DNA from: Plantago elongata
Taxonomy: Eukaryota; Streptophyta; Magnoliopsida; Lamiales; Plantaginaceae
Assembly (NCBI GenBank): GCA_036897095.1
Contig: JAYMSP010001268.1
Location: forward strand, 1-34,173
Reading direction: 5' to 3'
DNA length: 34,173 nt
Below the pieces are notes generated by a model. That model saw only the letters and a program-made list of their open reading frames with translations, was not told the origin of the DNA and made no database searches. The translations under genes and the position numbers were made by a program. This document shows positions 33,468 through 34,173 of the stretch, piece after piece; position 1 is the first letter of the stretch; each line of letters begins with the position of its first letter.

Positions 33468-33487
33468 CACTACAAAAAAGGCCAGTT

Positions 33488-33775
33488 TTAGCGACGTCAT
33501 TATCTGTCGCTAAAACTGGCCCGATTCGTCGCTAGACCGTCTAGCGACGGATAAAAATAGACGTCGTTAAAATGTCCGTTGTTAAGTTTCTAGCGACGGA
33601 TAATTTATCCGTCTCTATTTCTAGCGACGGATAAATGTTATCCCTTGCTAGATTTAGCGACAGATAACTTATTCGTCGCCAGAAAGGCCACCCTCTCTGG
33701 CGACGTATAAATTATCCGTCGCTAGATTCTTGGGGGATTTAGCGACGGATAAATGTTATCCGTCGCTAAACTGGG
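33488..33775. repeat. CACTA subterminal repeat array
   Basis: About a dozen direct and inverted copies of a TAGCGACGGATAA-like word, for example TTAGCGACGTCATTAT, TCTAGCGACGGATAA, TTATCCGTCGCTA. Adjacent opposed copies form hairpins, notably the pairs at 33488-33525 and 33739-33769. In En/Spm such repeats are the binding sites of the element-encoded TNPA protein, so a comparable role is inferred here. Confidence 0.85.
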
Positions 33776-33989
33776 CAGATTTTTTTTTTTTTTAATTTCA
33801 TGAATACCTAATTCGATCGTATTTAACCTGATTATCACCCAATAGAATTGTAAACGCAGAAAAGAATGTTGGATTGCACGAAAATGTCATAAATAAATTT
33901 AAAATCTAATATTCGCATACAAGTAAGTATTCTAATATTATCGAGTTGAATGAATAGAAATAGTATTATTCGGATAATAAAAGCTAGAA

Positions 33990-34173
33990 CTAAGAAGAAG
34001 GAGGAGCATCATAAGAATTACTTCCTTGGGTTATGAGGATCATCCGCCTCATCTTTGCGAACTCACGATCGACACGGACCTTCAGAGTATCAATCTCGTT
34101 TTGGAGAGGAGTCACAATGTTATCGACCTCGTCCTGTGTGTAATGACGACCGGTATTTCGTGATCCGGTGGAC
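33990..34173 (-). CDS. C-terminus of a CACTA-encoded protein, partial
   Basis: An open minus-strand frame enters from the window end and stops at TAG (33990-33992). Its last 60 or so residues include HYTQDEVDNIVTPLQNEIDT and VDREFAKMRRMILITQG, a heptad-like, probably coiled-coil tail, then a short Ser/Pro end. Its place just inside the subterminal repeats suggests the accessory (TNPA/Transposase_24-like) ORF of the CACTA element. The family call rests on position and general character only, since no conserved core is visible. Confidence 0.5.
   Translation of the reverse strand, partial: STGSRNTGRHYTQDEVDNIVTPLQNEIDTLKVRVDREFAKMRRMILITQGSNSYDAPPSS

Larger units (their letters stand above)
33468..34173. 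mobile_element. CACTA (En/Spm) transposon, one terminus, runs off the window
   Basis: Begins with the diagnostic terminus CACTACAAAAAAGG at 33468. Immediately inside is a dense array of subterminal repeats based on TAGCGACGGATAA in both orientations (about 33488-33775), followed by AT-rich DNA and a minus-strand ORF end. CACTA elements have 3-bp target duplications; the outer neighbour here is ATG (33465-33467), and the partner lies outside the window. The element inserted into the RNase H region of an older LINE fragment. Confidence 0.87.

Noticed and set aside
33488-33775. CRISPR-like array of short repeats
   Set aside because: Repeats occur in both orientations with irregular spacing beside a CACTA terminus in plant DNA; they are transposon subterminal repeats.

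Overview
This is nuclear DNA from a flowering plant, most likely a eudicot. The evidence is AT-rich, repeat-laden intergenic DNA, an intron-rich gene with GT-AG introns and an HDEL ER-retention tail, an intronless C2H2 zinc-finger gene with plant-only QALGGH helices and an EAR repression motif, and typical plant transposons (Stowaway MITEs, Mutator-like and CACTA elements, a plant L1-type LINE carrying an RNase H domain). Family-level placement is not possible by eye; an asterid is a guess.

Layout. 1-9,240: gene-poor DNA with a long-terminal-inverted-repeat element (839-1919, probably a non-autonomous Mutator-like element), small foldback elements and tRNA-like SINE traces. 9,243-10,031 (minus): an intact ZAT5-like zinc-finger repressor with its TATA box and an imperfectly duplicated upstream segment. 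10,400-15,150: AT-rich intergenic DNA with Stowaway-type MITEs. 15,155-~21,250 (minus): a decayed LINE (ORF1 with DUF4283 and a zinc knuckle; ORF2 with reverse transcriptase, zf-RVT and RNase H regions, but no endonuclease), interrupted by a plus-strand fragment of an LTR retrotransposon. 21,827-29,493 (plus): a complete 17-exon gene for the glucosidase II beta subunit (645 aa), the main cellular gene here. 30,049-30,336: a Stowaway-like MITE with an internal 78-bp tandem duplication. 31,092-32,283: a non-autonomous Mutator-like element with a perfect 11-bp target duplication. 32,901-33,467 (minus): a 3' LINE fragment with an RNase H domain. 33,468-end: the terminus of a CACTA transposon inserted into that fragment, with subterminal repeats and the C-terminus of an element-encoded ORF running off the window.

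The two host genes are unrelated in function: one is a transcriptional repressor probably linked to stress or hormone responses, the other is the non-catalytic subunit that retains and guides ER glucosidase II during N-glycoprotein folding. I found no convincing new biological system. The most informative observations are a tandem exon duplication in the glucosidase II beta acidic linker, the nested transposon history, and the target-site-bounded inverted-repeat elements.
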